A stretch of DNA of 64,000 nucleotides from Diphasiastrum complanatum (lineage: Eukaryota; Streptophyta; Lycopodiopsida; Lycopodiales; Lycopodiaceae), in the NCBI GenBank assembly GCA_029204225.1, contig CM055097.1, positions 3,380,620-3,444,619 of the forward strand. Direction: 5' to 3'. This document shows, piece by piece, positions 60,804 through 64,000 of this stretch; position 1 is the stretch's first letter; each line of letters opens with the position of its first letter. Under the pieces are notes generated by a model. It worked only from the letters and a program-made list of their open reading frames with translations, searched no databases and was not told where the DNA came from. The translations under genes were made by a program, and so were the position numbers.

Positions 60804-61877
60804 ATGGCATCCATGAATGCTTACCTTTTGGATTCTAGTGATAGATTGAACAAATCAAACTATTCTATTTGGAAATTAAGAATGGAATCAATCCTTGTAA
60901 TGCAAGATTTGATGGACATAGTGAGTGGCGAGGAGGATGAGCCAATCCACCCTCAAGAATCCACTAAATACAAGAAGAGGTGCAAACTAGCCCTCCATTG
61001 TATCAAAATGAATGTAGCCCACGACCCAAGAGGCTTGGGAGTCCCTTCAAAAGGTTTATGAGTCAAAGAACACTACAAGGTTGCTTGCCTTGAATCATCA
61101 AATCTTTCAAAGCTACCAAAAGAAGGGAGAAGTGCTTATTCATACGTTCTAAGGGTCATGGAGTTAAACAAAGAACTTTCCTTTATAGGAGAATCTATAA
61201 AGGATAATGGGCTTGTAAAACTAATCTTGAATGGACTTTGTGTATATTTCTATAACTTGGTGCAAGGATACTCTATAATGAGAAATTTGCCATCACTTGA
61301 AGACCTCCAAGGTGTCCTCATGGCCAAGGAGAATAGGATGCAACACTTCAATGCAAGGATGGATAGAAAGCCTCTTCATCAAAGGAAAAGGCAAAGCTAA
61401 GACCAAGGGAGTCACACTCAAGGAGAGTCTAGCAAAGATTGAAGATCAAGATGGATCTTCAACTCCAACTTCAAGCAAGGCCAAGAAGGAACATTCCAAG
61501 TTCAAATGCTACTATTGTAGCAAGATGGGGCACTATGCCTCGGAATGCTTCAAGAGGAAGCAAGATCAAGGTCAAGACAACATTGGACAAGAGGAGGAAG
61601 AGTTTCATGAGGACTCACTCATGACGTCAACTTTTTCATCATCAAGTGTCAAAGGTGAAGTTCATTGGTGGATAGATAATGGGGCTAGCTCCTACATTTC
61701 AGGTAAAAGGGAGTATTTCTCTCAACTCACACCTTATGTAGGACCTATAAAGTCCATTTTTATAGCAAATGATCATGAATGTAAAGTTGAAGATGTGGGA
61801 TCCATTCCCTTATGCTTAGGTGAAGAAACAAAATGTTTCTATTACCAAAGCTTTGCTAGCTTTCAGCCCTCTGCCTG
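60804..61877 (+). mobile_element. Pol-deleted copia copy 2: gag-protease joined to the 3' end
   Basis: Gag from 60804 (SSDRLNKSNYSIWKLRMESI) with a frameshift near 61020 (then AWESLQKVYESKNTTRLLAL), further gag 61158-61400 (LILNGLCVYFYNLVQGY), zinc knuckle CYYCSKMGHYASEC, protease WWIDNGASSYIS (DSG changed to DNG), and CKVEDVGSIPLCLG. Directly after LCLG comes GAAGAAACAAAATG, the sequence that in copy 1 lies at the very end of pol, here in another reading frame, and the frame ends after FASFQPSA. Integrase, RT and RNase H are all missing. Confidence 0.85.
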
Positions 61878-62003
61878 ACGAAAATGTTTGCGAATGCAAA
61901 AGTCAAAAGACACAAAGCAAAAATGTTCGCGAACACCCTGACGAAAAGACACAAAAATGAAAAATTCGTGAAAGAGAATTTTTAGCAATACAGGGGGAGA
62001 AAG
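61878..62003 (+). mobile_element. 3' non-coding region and polypurine tract of copia copy 2
   Basis: Contains AAAGTCAAAAGACACAAAG and repeats of GACGAAAAGACACAAA, ending with CAGGGGGAGAAAG (61991-62003), a good polypurine tract. Aligns with the minus strand of 25380-25493. Confidence 0.7.
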
Positions 62004-62768
62004 TCAGACAACGTGAAAGTCAAAAGACACAAAGTGACACAAAAATCGTCGCAACGCCTTTCTCAACCCTCACACTCCAAAAAGGATCAGCAAAATCATG
62101 CAAGTACCAAGAAGTACATATATCTGATCTGATATCATGACATCAGCAGATGCACTCTAGGTCGTGGCTAATCTACCACTCTTGTAATTCGTGATTAGTT
62201 GTAGATGTTTAATCACTCTAATCTAGAAGTTACACGACGAGACTATATACCTTCTGGTTGATGTATGGTATAACAAGTTTAATGCTTGTAAGCAAGACAG
62301 ACAGACGAAATATAGAATATAAGTCTGCCTGTGAGCGAGACAAGTTTTGTAAGCAGGATCCACAAAGATCAAAGAAGTTCGCTTGTAAACGAGACATCAC
62401 TCGTGGGAGAACGCCGCTTCTCTCACGCCAATGCGATGTGTGGGTCTGTCATACAGCGCACAAAAAATGAGAAGATCAATAGATGATATTGTAGCCATTA
62501 TGCACATATCACTCTTATTTTGTCTGATCTTGAATGAATTGTTGTTCGCCATCGTTTGTGTATCTCATTCATTCAATTTATCAATTCTGCGACTGGTTGA
62601 ATTTTGTTGAATGCTGTGTTAATCTAAAAACGTAGATCAGCAGTGCTTGTCTACATTCTGGAGGACTGTAGGAATGATACAACTGGCAGTGACCAACAAT
62701 CATATCTGAAATCCATCTGAATTGTTTCGCGTCCGCAACTGTGCATGCGTCGCATCATTTTCGTATCA
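62004..62768 (+). repeat. copia LTR between a polypurine tract and a primer binding site
   Basis: Left boundary set by the polypurine tract (start TCAGACAACG, not a canonical TG), right boundary by CA just before the primer binding site. Four copies of TTGTAAGC(A/G)AGACA-type motifs lie at 62286, 62329, 62347 and 62383. The left 400 bases match the region downstream of pol-deleted copia copy 1; the right half does not, so two families may be joined here. Confidence 0.55.
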
Positions 62769-62769
62769 A

Positions 62770-62782
62770 TGGTATCAGAGCC
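62770..62782 (+). other. Retrotransposon primer binding site
   Basis: TGGTATCAGAGCC, complementary to the 3' end of initiator Met tRNA, one base after the LTR end CA at 62768. Confidence 0.85.
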
Positions 62783-62861
62783 TACCTTGTCATAGTTTGA
62801 CATAGCCAAAAAGCTATCAGATCCTAGAGGCCAAGCATTCAAACAACACACTTTAGAAGCA

Positions 62862-64000
62862 ATGGCTTCAATTAGCAGCATACAGAGCAAGATCTATACA
62901 GTTCTAGATTCTTCCGGATCAAACTCTAGAAAGTTAAGACATCATTGATACTCAAGGGTGAAGGTTTATTTCCCTGGGTGGATGGCATAGAGGAGATGCC
63001 TATGACATCAAGCAAAGGCTACGCGAGTGGAGGGAGAAAAATGACAAGGAAGTAGCCTTGCTATCATTTTCCATCGAAGATAGTCTCACACTTGACCTGG
63101 CTACACTCTCCAAAGCTAAGGAGATGTGGGATACAATGCTCACGAGATTTGAAATGAAATCAGGAAGTCAAATAATGATGCTGGAAGATCTACTGACAAA
63201 TCTACAGTGGGATGAAAAAGATCTCACTTCTTTTGTGAGGAAGATGAAGGATATGTTTCTATCACTACATAACTCTAGAACAGAGAATGCAGTGTTAGCT
63301 GAGAAACAACTCACTTACATGTTGAGAGCCTTACCCAAATCTTTCAAGACAACCAAAACCCTGCTTGCGAAAGATCCTACAATGACCCTCGAAAAGGCAA
63401 TTGTCGAGATTTGAGAGGAAGTCGAGGCAAGAGAGCACCTCAATCACAAAGATGGTTCTGACCAAACCCTCTACGACAACAAGGAAAAATCCAAGAAACA
63501 ACTCAAGCCTAAGAGGGAGTCGAATCAAAGGCAGGATCGTGATCAGCAAGCAGAGGGGACCAGCAAAGGCAATTGGAAGAGCAAAGGGAGATCGAAACAA
63601 CAAGGTGGAGAAAAGAAGATTTGCGTGAGATGCAGACGTGATGGGCACATAGTTGACACATGCTGGCTCAATCCAAAAATTGAATGTATCCACTACCACA
63701 AGAAGGGTCATGTAGCCATGGATTGTCGTCTGAACCCAAGAAACAAATCAGCTCAGAACAAACAGGAGGACAGTAATAGTTCATCCTATGTCAAGGAGCA
63801 TGAGAACTCAAAAATGGGCAAAGAGAAATCGAACAAAAATTGATCAACCGCTATATTTGTGCAGATGTGTGTGCAGCATCAACATCTGACACACACGAGG
63901 TGATCCTAGATTCAGGAGCCACTTCACACTTCATGACATTAGGATGAATTATGTCTGATTTCAAAAGGACAGATCCTTCAAGATTCATTGTTCTTGGAGA
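62862..64000 (+). mobile_element. Ty1/copia gag and protease start, third lineage, open at right edge
   Basis: The ATG at 62862 opens a short frame stopped after about 28 residues; a frameshifted continuation carries the gag domain (EVALLSFSIEDSLTLDLATL, AKEMWDTMLTRFE, LPKSFKTTKTLLAKDP; to 63411), a Lys-rich linker, and two zinc knuckles: CVRCRRDGHIVDTC (intact) and CIHYHKKGHVAMDC (second Cys replaced by Tyr). After a stop at 63841 the protease motif ILDSGATSHFMT is at about 63885-63945 in another frame. Gag is unlike that at 60804, although only one LTR separates them. Confidence 0.85.

Noticed and set aside
1-64000. tRNA, rRNA or organellar genes
   Set aside because: No cloverleaf, rRNA segment or plastid/mitochondrial gene was recognised; box-A/B-like words at 6.9 and 8.3 kb lack complete tRNA structure.

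Overview
This is nuclear DNA of a land plant. Two host genes with many GT-AG introns lie in a dense bed of decayed LTR retrotransposons. The plant assignment rests on a quinolinate synthase with an N-terminal SufE domain (a plant, plastid-targeted architecture), AAACCCT telo-box motifs upstream of an RNA polymerase I/III subunit gene, and plant-type Ty1/copia and Ty3/gypsy polyproteins with initiator-Met-tRNA primer binding sites. The large introns and high repeat load suggest a big-genome vascular plant, possibly a fern or gymnosperm; the species cannot be fixed from the sequence.

Host genes. (1) RPAC1 (AC40), the alpha-like subunit shared by RNA polymerases I and III, is on the minus strand from 22489 to 5289. 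It has nine exons encoding 381 residues. Its intron 4 is about 10.6 kb and holds four nested levels of sequence: host intron, copia element, gypsy element with a perfect 5-bp target duplication, and a copia LTR inside the gypsy element. (2) Quinolinate synthase (NadA type, SufE fusion) is on the plus strand from 40138 to 43699. It has seven exons encoding 760 residues, with catalytic and cluster cysteines present. Both reading frames stay open through every splice junction, so both genes look intact.

Layout. 1-2.2 kb: copia and gypsy fragments. 2.2-5.3 kb: unique and simple-repeat DNA downstream of RPAC1. 5.3-22.5 kb: RPAC1 with its transposon-filled intron. 22.5-24.9 kb: RPAC1 upstream region, with telo-boxes and a TA/GA microsatellite. 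25-32 kb: minus-strand copia remnants, including a copia that has lost most of pol and a copia LTR sandwiched between two internal regions. 32-37 kb: a degraded LTR, then low-information DNA with tandem duplications and a perfect 25-bp hairpin. 37.2-39 kb: copia 5' end and LTR. 39.4-43.7 kb: quinolinate synthase and its repeat-rich upstream region. 45-54.6 kb: an LTR cluster, including a solo LTR and an odd zinc-knuckle element without pol. 55-59.8 kb: a possible LTR, a long degenerate 24-bp minisatellite and an unidentified decayed ORF. 59.9-64 kb: a second pol-deleted copia followed by the 5' end of a third copia lineage.

The most unusual signals are: two copia copies whose pol was lost from the same protease codon; LTRs repeatedly flanked by internal sequence on both sides; rearrangement breakpoints at LTR-borne GA tracts; a five-fold CCAAT array at 32-33 bp spacing in one LTR; the 24-bp minisatellite; and a four-cysteine ferredoxin-like motif kept in RPAC1. 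All boundaries, translations and identities were worked out by eye from the sequence; no database search was run.
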